Positions 23,674 to 31,220 of a stretch of 42,301 nt of DNA are shown here, piece by piece. Source of the stretch: Burkholderia sp. Ac-20365 (GTDB lineage Bacteria; Pseudomonadota; Gammaproteobacteria; Burkholderiales; Burkholderiaceae); NCBI RefSeq assembly GCF_017104715.1, contig NZ_JAAGPI010000056.1:1-42301 (forward strand), in the 5' to 3' direction. Under the pieces are notes generated by a model. That model searched no databases, was not told where the DNA came from, and saw only the letters and a list, made by a program, of their open reading frames with translations. Positions within the stretch are counted from its first letter, which is position 1, and every line of letters starts with the position of its first letter. Both the position numbers and the translations under genes were made by a program.

Positions 23674-25362
23674 GTGTCGGTAGACAACTCGAACGACGCC
23701 GCCGTATCGCCGCATCAACAGCAGCAACGCAGCAACCCCGTCTCGCGCCACGCTCGCAGCACGCTGCTCCGGCGTGCGTCCGCGCTGGCCGTATCGGCGG
23801 CGCTGCTGGCGGCCTGCGCGACGCGCCCGCCCGCCACTGCGTTCGACCGCCCTGTCACGCACGCGCTTCCCACCACCGACGCCACGCCGCTTGCCACCGC
23901 GCTCGCTGCGCCCGAACGCGCGCATCCCGGCCAGTCGGGTTTTCGCGTGCTGTCCGAAGGCACGCAAGCGCTGCAGATGCGCATCGCGCTCGCACGCTCG
24001 GCGACGAAGACGCTCGACATGCAGTACTACATCGCCGAGGAAGATACGACCGGCAAGCTGCTGCTCGGATCCGCCCTGTACGCGGCGGATCACGGCGTGC
24101 GCGTGCGCATGCTGGTCGACGACCTGAACTTCAAGGACATCGACCGCGTGATGGCCGCGCTGAACTCGCACGACAACATCGAGATCCGCGTGTTCAATCC
24201 GTTCGGCAGCGCGGACACGAGCTTCTACCAGCGCAGCGAGAACTTCTTCACGAAGGTGGGCGCGTTCACGCGGCGCATGCACAACAAGGCGATGATCGCG
24301 GACAACCAGATTGCGATCGTCGGCGGTCGCAATCTCGGTGATGAATACTTCAGCGCGAGCCCGACGTTGCAGTTCCGTGACATCGACGTGCTCGCGACCG
24401 GCCCCATTGCGGCCGACATTTCGGCGAGCTTCGACGCGTACTGGAACGACAGCAACGCGTACCCGCTGCGCGCGCTGAACAAGCAGAAGTTCGACCCGCA
24501 AGAACTCGACGACATGCGCAACGAACTGCGCGCGCACTGGCGCAAGAACGCCGATCCTTACAACGCAAAACCGCTGAACGCGACGCCGCTCGCCACGCAG
24601 ATCGCGAAAGACGAACTGGGTCTCGTGTGGGCAAGCGCCGAGTTCAAGGCCGATTCACCTGAAAAAATGAAGCTGCCCGCCGATCAGTACAAGAGCCCGC
24701 CGATGCAGCGGCTCATCGAACTGATGCACGGTGCGCAGACGGAATTTCTGATCACGTCACCCTATTTCGTGCCGCACCAGGCAGGCGTCGATGCGCTCGG
24801 CGAATTGACGAAACGCGGCGTGAGCGTCAAGGTGCTCACGAATTCGCTGGCCGCGACGGACGCCATCGCCGTGCAGGCAGGCTACAGTCCGTACCGCGTG
24901 CCGCTGCTCGAACGCGGCGTCGAGCTGTACGAGTTCAAGCCGACGCCCGGCGACGAACCGCCGACAGCCGGCCTCTTCGGCTCGCGCTCGAAAGCGAGCC
25001 TGCACGCGAAGACCTACGTGATCGACCGCAACACGCTCGTGATCGGCTCGATGAATCTCGACCCGCGCTCGGCGCATCTGAACACCGAACTCGCGCTCGT
25101 GATCCACAGCGCGCCGCTCGCCGGTGAGGTCGCGAAGCTGTTCGACAACGCCACGAAACCCGCCGTCAGCTACCACGTCACGCTCGCCACGCCAGCCGAA
25201 CTGGCCGTGCTGCGCTACTCGGCGACACCGCAGTCGAAGCTTGTCTGGACCGACGAGGAAAACGGCCAGATTCGCCGCTACAACCTCGATCCCGGCGCGG
25301 GCTTTTACCGGAACGCGCTGACGGGTCTATTCTTGTTGCTGCCAGTCGACGAGCAGTTATAG
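23674..25362 (+). CDS. Phospholipase D-family lipoprotein (cardiolipin synthase-like)
   Basis: 562-residue protein with two HKD motifs, HNKAMIAD and HAKTYVID (H-x-K-x(4)-D), each followed by the expected downstream part (VGGRNLGDEYF and IGSMNLDPRSAHLNTE). The GTG start at 23674 has GGAGG upstream. The N-terminus holds basic residues, a hydrophobic stretch and a lipobox LLAAC (lipidated Cys48), so it is probably membrane-anchored on the periplasmic side. Two HKD domains in one chain are typical of ClsC-type cardiolipin synthases and other phosphatidyltransferases. It is followed by fumC after 73 bases, probably unrelated in function. Confidence 0.9.
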   Translation: MSVDNSNDAAVSPHQQQQRSNPVSRHARSTLLRRASALAVSAALLAACATRPPATAFDRPVTHALPTTDATPLATALAAPERAHPGQSGFRVLSEGTQALQMRIALARSATKTLDMQYYIAEEDTTGKLLLGSALYAADHGVRVRMLVDDLNFKDIDRVMAALNSHDNIEIRVFNPFGSADTSFYQRSENFFTKVGAFTRRMHNKAMIADNQIAIVGGRNLGDEYFSASPTLQFRDIDVLATGPIAADISASFDAYWNDSNAYPLRALNKQKFDPQELDDMRNELRAHWRKNADPYNAKPLNATPLATQIAKDELGLVWASAEFKADSPEKMKLPADQYKSPPMQRLIELMHGAQTEFLITSPYFVPHQAGVDALGELTKRGVSVKVLTNSLAATDAIAVQAGYSPYRVPLLERGVELYEFKPTPGDEPPTAGLFGSRSKASLHAKTYVIDRNTLVIGSMNLDPRSAHLNTELALVIHSAPLAGEVAKLFDNATKPAVSYHVTLATPAELAVLRYSATPQSKLVWTDEENGQIRRYNLDPGAGFYRNALTGLFLLLPVDEQL

Positions 25363-25435
25363 CGACACAGTCACAGGTGCGCCTCGCACCCTTCCCCGGA
25401 AGCCTTCCGATCACCCAAGTCAAGCGGAGTAGAAC

Positions 25436-26836
25436 ATGACCGAAAATGTGCGCATGGAACGCGATACGTTCGGCGAAATTGCCGTGCCGAACGCGAAATT
25501 GTGGGGAGCGCAAACGCAGCGATCGCTGCAGAACTTCAAGATTTCGACGGAAAAACAGTCGCCCGAACTGATCACCGCGCTCGCCATCATCAAGCGCGCC
25601 GCCGCCGAAGTGAACCTCGCGCTCGGCGTGCTGGACGCGACCAAGGCGAAGGCGATCATGGCCGCCGCCGATGAAATCATCGAAGGCAAGCATCCCGACG
25701 AATTCCCGCTCGCCGTGTGGCAGACGGGCTCCGGCACGCAGACCAACATGAACCTCAACGAGGTGATCGCGAACCGCGCGAGCGAACTGATGGGCGGCGA
25801 GCGCGGCGAAGCGCGCCTCGTCCATCCGAACGACGACGTGAACCGCGGGCAATCGTCGAACGATGTGTTTCCGACCGCCATGCACGTGGCGGCCGCCGTC
25901 GGCATCGTCAAGCATCTGGTGCCGTCGATCAAGGCGCTGCGCGGCACGCTCGACCAGAAGTCGAAGGCCTTCGCCGATATCGTGAAGATCGGCCGCACTC
26001 ACTTGCAGGATGCAACGCCGCTCACGCTCGGCCAGGAATTCTCAGGCTATGTCGCGCAACTCGACCAGTGCGAGAAGCACGTCGAGTCGGCGCTGCCGCA
26101 TCTGTATCAGCTTGCCCAGGGCGGCACGGCCGTTGGCACGGGCCTGAACGCGCATCCGAAGTTCGCCGACGACGTCGCGGCGGCGATCGGCCGCCTGACG
26201 GGTCTGCCGTTCGTGTCGGCGCCCAACAAGTTCGAAGTGATGGCCGCCGCCGATGCGCTGGTGTTCGCGCACGGCGCGCTGAAGACGCTCGCCGCCAGCA
26301 TGATGAAGATCGCCAACGATATCCGCTGGCTCGCGAGCGGCCCGCGCTGCGGTCTGGGCGAACTGTCGATTCCCGAAAACGAGCCGGGCAGCTCGATCAT
26401 GCCGGGCAAGGTGAACCCGACGCAGTCCGAAGCGGTGACGATGCTGTGCTGTCAGGTGTTCGGCAACGACGTGGCCGTCAATGTGGGCGGCGCAAGCGGC
26501 AACTTCGAACTCAACGTGTTCCGTCCGATGGTCGCGCACAACGTGCTGCAATCGGTGCGACTGCTCGCCGACGGCATGCACAGCTTCAACGACAACTGCG
26601 CGGTCGGCATCGAGCCGAACCGCGATCGTATCGATCAGTTGCTCAATGAATCGCTGATGCTGGTGACGGCGCTCAATCCGCACATCGGCTATGACAAGGC
26701 CGCCAAGATCGCCAAGAAGGCGCATAAGGAAGGCACGACGCTGAAGGCGTCGGCGCTGGCGCTCGGCTATGTGACGGAACAGCAGTTCGACGAATGGGTG
26801 CGTCCGAACGACATGGTCGGCAATACGAAGGCCTGA
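25436..26836 (+). CDS. fumC: Class II fumarate hydratase
   Basis: 466-residue, oxygen-stable, iron-independent fumarase of the TCA cycle (fumarate + water = malate). Signatures: WGAQTQRSLQNF at the N-terminus, TGSGTQTNMNLNEVIANRA, HPNDDVNRGQSSNDVFPTAMH, RTHLQDATPLTLGQEF, and GSSIMPGKVNPTQSE, the fumarate lyase signature carrying the catalytic Ser. GCGGAG lies upstream of the ATG at 25436. Argininosuccinate lyase and aspartase share this fold, but the full motif set and length fit FumC. Confidence 0.96.
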   Translation: MTENVRMERDTFGEIAVPNAKLWGAQTQRSLQNFKISTEKQSPELITALAIIKRAAAEVNLALGVLDATKAKAIMAAADEIIEGKHPDEFPLAVWQTGSGTQTNMNLNEVIANRASELMGGERGEARLVHPNDDVNRGQSSNDVFPTAMHVAAAVGIVKHLVPSIKALRGTLDQKSKAFADIVKIGRTHLQDATPLTLGQEFSGYVAQLDQCEKHVESALPHLYQLAQGGTAVGTGLNAHPKFADDVAAAIGRLTGLPFVSAPNKFEVMAAADALVFAHGALKTLAASMMKIANDIRWLASGPRCGLGELSIPENEPGSSIMPGKVNPTQSEAVTMLCCQVFGNDVAVNVGGASGNFELNVFRPMVAHNVLQSVRLLADGMHSFNDNCAVGIEPNRDRIDQLLNESLMLVTALNPHIGYDKAAKIAKKAHKEGTTLKASALALGYVTEQQFDEWVRPNDMVGNTKA

Positions 26837-26854
26837 CGCGCCGTCGTATCCTCC

Positions 26855-26880
26855 TGATGCTCTGCGCGCGCAGAGCATCA
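26855..26880. terminator. 26-bp perfect palindrome between convergent fumC and thioesterase
   Basis: Half-site TGATGCTCTGCGC followed by its exact complement, in a 58-base gap between convergent genes. It would form a strong hairpin in both transcripts but lacks T tracts, so bidirectional termination is probable rather than proven. Confidence 0.6.
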
Positions 26881-26894
26881 CGTGCAGGCAGGCG

Positions 26895-27401
26895 TTACAG
26901 CTTGCCCTGCGCCACTTCATCAGGCTTCAGGTCGACGATCGCGTCGAGTGCGGCCTTCACGTCCATCGCGTACTTCGCGAGCGCCTTGTGCTCGTCGGTC
27001 TGCGGCACGAACGACGGCACGGGCACGGGGCTGCCGTTCTCGTTCACAGCGACCATCACGACGAGGCAGTCGGTGGTTTGCAGCAGTTCGCCGCCCTTCG
27101 GATCGCCCGCATACACCGACACATGAATGTGCATGCTCGTGCGCCCCGTCGCGACGACGCGCGCGCGCAGTTCGACCAGATTGCCGACGTGAATCGGCCG
27201 GCGAAAGCGGATATTGCCGACGCTGACCGTCACGCAATAACGGCTCGACCAGACGGCCGCGCATGCATACGCGGTTTCGTCGATCCATTTCATCAGCGCG
27301 CCGCCGTGCACCTTGCCGCCGAAGTTGACCGAGGTCGGTTCGGCGAGAAAGCGGAAGGTGGTCTCTGACCGATCCAGCGGTGCAGCGGTTGGCGTGCTCA
27401 T
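26895..27401 (-). CDS. Acyl-CoA thioesterase (YciA/BACH-type hotdog)
   Basis: 168-residue single-hotdog protein that hydrolyses acyl-CoA esters. It begins with ETTFRFLAEPTSVNFGGKVHGGALMKWIDETAYACA, the hotdog core with the catalytic Asp/Glu region (MKWIDE), followed by SVGNIRFRRPIHVGNLVELRARVVATGRTSMHIHV. The start at 27401 has GGGAG five bases upstream. The C-terminal extension after VNENGSPVPVP is typical of YciA-like proteins. Chain-length preference cannot be read from sequence. Confidence 0.92.
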   Translation of the reverse strand: MSTPTAAPLDRSETTFRFLAEPTSVNFGGKVHGGALMKWIDETAYACAAVWSSRYCVTVSVGNIRFRRPIHVGNLVELRARVVATGRTSMHIHVSVYAGDPKGGELLQTTDCLVVMVAVNENGSPVPVPSFVPQTDEHKALAKYAMDVKAALDAIVDLKPDEVAQGKL

Positions 27402-27530
27402 GTTGACTCCCGTCAAACAAATCGAAAGGAGCCGATTATACGAGCGCAATAAGGCAGCCGCTGCGCTGTCTGGGCGTGCGTTGCTGGGGATTGCGCAAAT
27501 GCGCGCGACGTGCCACGCGCGGATTTGCGA

Positions 27531-28610
27531 CTACTGCCGGCTCAACGCAGACGCAAAGCGCTCGCGATAATCGAGCGGCAGCACGCCAAAGCTGCGGATA
27601 AACGCGCGCCGCAGGTTCTGTTCGCTGCCGAAGCCGCAATCGAGCGCAATCCGTTTCAGCGGACGGCGCGATTCGGCCAGCGCGCGCGAGGCCGCCTCCA
27701 GCCGCATCGCCGAGACGGTCTTAGCGGGCGTGCGGCCCACTTCGTCGACGTAGCGCCGCGCAAATGTACGCGGACTCATCCGCGCTTCTTCGGCGAGCCG
27801 CTCGACGGACAGGTCCGTGCTCAGATTGGACGCCATCCAGCCATGCAGGCTGTCGAACGCGCCGCCAGCCGAGGTCTGCGCCGCCAGCGCCGCGCTGAAT
27901 TGCGCTTGCCCGCCTGGCCGCTTGACGAACACGACGAGGCGCCGTGCGACCTGCATCGCGACGGGATGCCCGTAGTCCTCCTGAATCAGCGCGAGCGCGA
28001 GATCGATGCCCGCCGTCACGCCCGCCGAGGTCCAGACCGCGCGGGAGTTATCGTCCCCGCCGCCGCTTTGAAGCGCCTCACGGATGAAGATCGGTTCGGC
28101 GTCCACCTGCACGCGCGGGAAACGTTGGGCGAGCCGGTGCGCGTCGCGCCAGTGCGTGGTCGCGCGGCGTCCGTCTAGCACACCCGCCGCCGCCAGGTAA
28201 AACGCGCCCGTGCATACGGAGCACACCCGCCGCACGTGCGGCGCCCGCCGGGCGATCCAGTCGATGAGCGCGGGTTGCAGCGTGCGCGGATCGTCGACGG
28301 GGACGCCGGGCACGATCAGCGTGTCGATCGGTTCGTCGTCGAGCGTATCGAGGCGCTGCGTGAGCACGGGCAAACCGGGGAACGTGTCGAGCACGCCGCC
28401 GTCGATCGATGCGACCGTGGTCCGATACGCAACCGGTTCGCGCGATGCCGCCGATACACGGCGCGCGTCGCGCACGCCCAGTTCCGCGCGATGAAACGCC
28501 TCTAGTGGACCACAGGCGTCGAGCAGCACCAGTTCGGGCGCAACGGCAAAGACGACGTGGCGAACCTTCGGTGCGGGCATATCGTGAGGTTCGTCGGCAA
28601 CGTGGCTCAT
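27531..28610 (-). CDS. GlxA-family regulator (DJ-1/PfpI domain plus AraC HTH)
   Basis: 359-residue regulator. An N-terminal class I glutamine-amidotransferase-like domain (VVFAVAPELVLLDACGPLEAF, then VCSVCTGAFYLAAAGVLDGRRATTHW with the nucleophile-elbow Cys) is joined to a C-terminal AraC domain (LSVERLAEEARMSPRTFARRYVDEVG and PLKRIALDCGFGSEQNLRRAFIRSFG). This architecture is typical of GlxA/FtrA/CdhR-type activators of catabolic genes. I chose the ATG at 28610; the frame stays open far upstream inside the MFS gene, which is a shadow. It starts 35 bases after the MFS stop, so the two are probably co-transcribed. Confidence 0.92.
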   Translation of the reverse strand: MSHVADEPHDMPAPKVRHVVFAVAPELVLLDACGPLEAFHRAELGVRDARRVSAASREPVAYRTTVASIDGGVLDTFPGLPVLTQRLDTLDDEPIDTLIVPGVPVDDPRTLQPALIDWIARRAPHVRRVCSVCTGAFYLAAAGVLDGRRATTHWRDAHRLAQRFPRVQVDAEPIFIREALQSGGGDDNSRAVWTSAGVTAGIDLALALIQEDYGHPVAMQVARRLVVFVKRPGGQAQFSAALAAQTSAGGAFDSLHGWMASNLSTDLSVERLAEEARMSPRTFARRYVDEVGRTPAKTVSAMRLEAASRALAESRRPLKRIALDCGFGSEQNLRRAFIRSFGVLPLDYRERFASALSRQ

Positions 28611-28645
28611 TGAAATGATTGTCCTGTTCGATACACAAAAAGCGT

Positions 28646-29902
28646 TCACATGCCTGACGCCGCAACCGTGCGTCTGCGCGACCACGCGAACGTCATCGTC
28701 GCCAGCGCCGCGAGCGCGAGAAACGGAAAAATCGCGATGTTGATGGCCGCCCAGCCGAAATGCGCGAGCATCTGCCCGGCGCACAGCGAGCCGAGCGCGG
28801 AAAACGCGAAAGTGGTGAACTCGCTGGTCGCCTGTGTCTTCGCGCGCTCCGACGCCCGGTACGACTGCGCAAGCAGCGTCGTGCCGCCGACGAACATCAG
28901 GTTCCAGCCGACGCCCAGACACGCGAGCGCCGCATAGAAATGCGTCAGATCGGTCGAGCGCAGCGCGAGCACGCCGCACAACGCCGACAGCACGATGCCC
29001 GCGCCGATCACGCGCAGCACGCCGAAGCGCGCAATCAGCCGCGCCGAGAAAAACGACGGCGCGAACATGCCGACCAGATGCCACTGGATGATCTGCGCGC
29101 CATCGCCGATCGAGTGTCCGCACGCGACGGCGGCGATCGGCGTGGCCGTCATCACGAACATCATCACGGCGTAGCCGAGCGCGTTGTTGGCGAGCGCGGC
29201 GACGAAGATCGGCTGCCGGACGATCGCGCGCCACGGTCGCGCGGGTTCGCGTTGCGCGGCGGCATCGACGTGCGGCGCGGCATCGCGGTAGAGGCCGGCG
29301 AGCAGCGCCATCGACAGCAGGCCGAGCGCCGTCACCAGCGCATACGAGCCGGCGAACGCGACGGGCGCGAGCCAGTCCTTGCTCCATGCCGCCAGCGCCG
29401 GGCCGAGCACCGCCGCGACGACGCCGCCCGTGAGCACGGTCGAGATCGCGCGGCTCTTGGCATCGGCGGGAACGGCGTCGGCGGCGGCCAGACGGTAGTA
29501 CTGCGCGAACGCCTGGAACACGCCAACCGTCGCCGTGCCCGCGCAGAACGCCCAGAAGCTGTGCTGAAAGATCGCATACACGGAGATCGCGCCGCCCGCC
29601 GCGCCGATGGCCGCGCCCAGCAGAAAGCCCGCGCGTCGGCCGACGCGTGCCATCAGGAACGACGCGAACACGGTGGTCAGCGCGGCGGCGACGGTGATCA
29701 GCGAGAACGGCAGCGTGGCAAGCGATTTATCGGTGGCGAGCGTGTAGCCGACAAGGCCCGTGAGCGTCAGATCGATCGATACCGACGATGTGTACAGCGC
29801 CTGGCAGACGGCCAGCACGCGCGCTGCACGCCGGCCATGCGGATCGGCGCGGCCCGGCAGGTCATGGCCGACAGTGGGAGCGGAGGAAGGAGACGGCGGC
29901 AT
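28646..29902 (-). CDS. MFS transporter
   Basis: 418-residue major facilitator with about 12 transmembrane segments. The loop 2-3 motif appears as ARVGRRAGFLLGAAIG, and the halves are separated by a loop rich in Pro/Arg (AAPHVDAAAQREPARPWRA). The ATG at 29902 is preceded by GAGG six bases away. It lies directly before the GlxA-type regulator on the same strand, suggesting that the regulator responds to, or controls uptake or export of, the transported compound (inference). Substrate unknown. Confidence 0.88.
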   Translation of the reverse strand: MPPSPSSAPTVGHDLPGRADPHGRRAARVLAVCQALYTSSVSIDLTLTGLVGYTLATDKSLATLPFSLITVAAALTTVFASFLMARVGRRAGFLLGAAIGAAGGAISVYAIFQHSFWAFCAGTATVGVFQAFAQYYRLAAADAVPADAKSRAISTVLTGGVVAAVLGPALAAWSKDWLAPVAFAGSYALVTALGLLSMALLAGLYRDAAPHVDAAAQREPARPWRAIVRQPIFVAALANNALGYAVMMFVMTATPIAAVACGHSIGDGAQIIQWHLVGMFAPSFFSARLIARFGVLRVIGAGIVLSALCGVLALRSTDLTHFYAALACLGVGWNLMFVGGTTLLAQSYRASERAKTQATSEFTTFAFSALGSLCAGQMLAHFGWAAINIAIFPFLALAALATMTFAWSRRRTVAASGM

Positions 29903-30030
29903 CAAGGGCCTCGAGGCTGGGTGACGATGCTGGCATCGTCACATCGATCGCCTTGGCAGAAAGGCCAATGATGCATCAATTTCTGCCAGACGTGCACGCG
30001 TCGTTCACGCGGGCAGCGCTGGCGGGCCGA

Positions 30031-30171
30031 TCAGTTGTGGAACGAGACGCCTTCGTCGATCGTGCCGTACATCGTGATGCTGCCCGAACCGGCCGACGAC
30101 GGGCCCGAGCCGCCCTGCGCGCAGGCGCTGCAGAGCAAAACGGCGGTGACCACGGCAAACAGGATTTTCAT
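30031..30171 (-). CDS. 46-residue lipoprotein with a porin-like strand
   Basis: Short reading frame from ATG at 30171 to TGA at 30031. It begins MKILFAVVTAVLLCSACAQG, a lipoprotein signal with lipobox LCSAC, predicting lipidation at Cys17. A Gly/Ser linker follows, then SITMYGTIDEGVSFHN to the stop. That last segment closely resembles the first mature beta strand of Burkholderia trimeric porins (of the form S-[SV]-T-L-Y-G-x-[IV]-D-x-G-[IV]). No clear ribosome site is visible, but the lipobox and signal peptide are convincing for a frame this short. Divergent from the ArsR-like gene. Confidence 0.72.
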   Translation of the reverse strand: MKILFAVVTAVLLCSACAQGGSGPSSAGSGSITMYGTIDEGVSFHN

Positions 30172-30354
30172 GACTGCGTTGTTCGCAAAGCGTTAATAGC
30201 GTTTTCGATTCTAGCCCACCCGCTCCGGCAAGCGCAGATTGCCTCGTGCCGCGACCCACGCGAGAATGCATCCGACGCTTCACGACAGGCTGAAACATCG
30301 AATACGCGTCTCGCCTAGAGTGAAGGCACGACACATGAGAAACGGGAGACCCTG

Positions 30355-31068
30355 ATGGCCGCTGCGCTTCCTTCCGAACCGAGTCACTTTCCCGGCCTGA
30401 GCCGGATCGGCGCGCTGCTCGCCGATCCCGGCCGCGCCGCGATGCTGTGGGCGCTGATGGATGGCACCGCGCGTCCGGCGGGCGAATTGACGCTGATCGC
30501 CGGGCTGTCGCCGTCGGCGGCGAGCGCGCATCTGTCGCGGCTGACGGACGGCGGACTGCTCGCGCTCGAAGTGCGCGGGCGGCATCGCTATTTCCGGATC
30601 GCGTCGGCGGAGATCGCGTCGACCATCGAGGCGCTCGCCAATGTCGCGCAAGCCACCGCACCGCAGCGGACCGTGCCACGTCCGGCGCGCACCGTGCCCG
30701 TCGACATGCGCTTCGCGCGCACCTGCTACGACCACATGGCGGGCGAACTGGCCGTGCGTGTCTATGAGCGGCTCGTCGATGGCGGGCTCTTGACCGTGCA
30801 CGGCGATGCACTTGACGCCACGCCCGACGGCACGGCGCAACTCGCGCAATGGGGTATCGACGTGTCGCAGCAGCGCGGGCGCCGTCGCCGCTTCGCCTGC
30901 ACGTGCCCCGACTGGAGTGAACGTCGGCCGCATCTGGGCGGCGCACTCGGCGCGGCGTTGCTCGATTCATGGTCATCGCATGGCTGGGTCGAACGCACGG
31001 AGCGGCCGCGCATCCTGCGCGTGACACCGGCCGGCCATCGTCATTTCGACGCCTTTTTGGCTCATTGA
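30355..31068 (+). CDS. ArsR-family winged-helix regulator
   Basis: 237-residue regulator with an N-terminal winged helix: IGALLADPGRAAMLWALMDGTARPAGELTLIAGLSPSAASAHLSRLTDGGLLALEVRGRHRYFRI. The C-terminal part (about residues 115-237) contains FARTCYDHMAGELAVRVYERLVDGG and a Cys pair in FACTCPDWSERRPHLGGALGAALLDSW, a conserved extension seen in a subset of ArsR-like regulators. The Cys-x-Cys could be a redox or metal sensor (inference). CGGGAG lies upstream of the ATG. The stop codon lies in an inverted repeat. Confidence 0.87.
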   Translation: MAAALPSEPSHFPGLSRIGALLADPGRAAMLWALMDGTARPAGELTLIAGLSPSAASAHLSRLTDGGLLALEVRGRHRYFRIASAEIASTIEALANVAQATAPQRTVPRPARTVPVDMRFARTCYDHMAGELAVRVYERLVDGGLLTVHGDALDATPDGTAQLAQWGIDVSQQRGRRRRFACTCPDWSERRPHLGGALGAALLDSWSSHGWVERTERPRILRVTPAGHRHFDAFLAH

Positions 31069-31082
31069 CGAACGATTCGTCA
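31066..31082. promoter_or_regulatory. Inverted repeat at the end of the ArsR-like gene
   Basis: TGACGAA-CGA-TTCGTCA, 7-bp arms, overlapping the stop codon of the regulator and lying 140 bases before the FecR-domain gene. It could be an operator or just a weak hairpin; no further support. Confidence 0.3.
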
Positions 31083-31220
31083 GACAAGCCTTACCAGACG
31101 ACAACTTTTGTTACAGCGCCGTCTGGATGGCTTACAAATGAGAGCGCCTTGAAACAGGGGCCACAGGTAGAGTGATTTCACACGGCGCGGCCTGACGCCG
31201 CGCCCGATGGAGCGACAACC

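Noticed and set aside
28611..29387. N-terminal extension of the GlxA-type regulator into the MFS gene
   Set aside because: The extension is an out-of-frame reading of a clear transporter gene; the family starts near the ATG at 28610.
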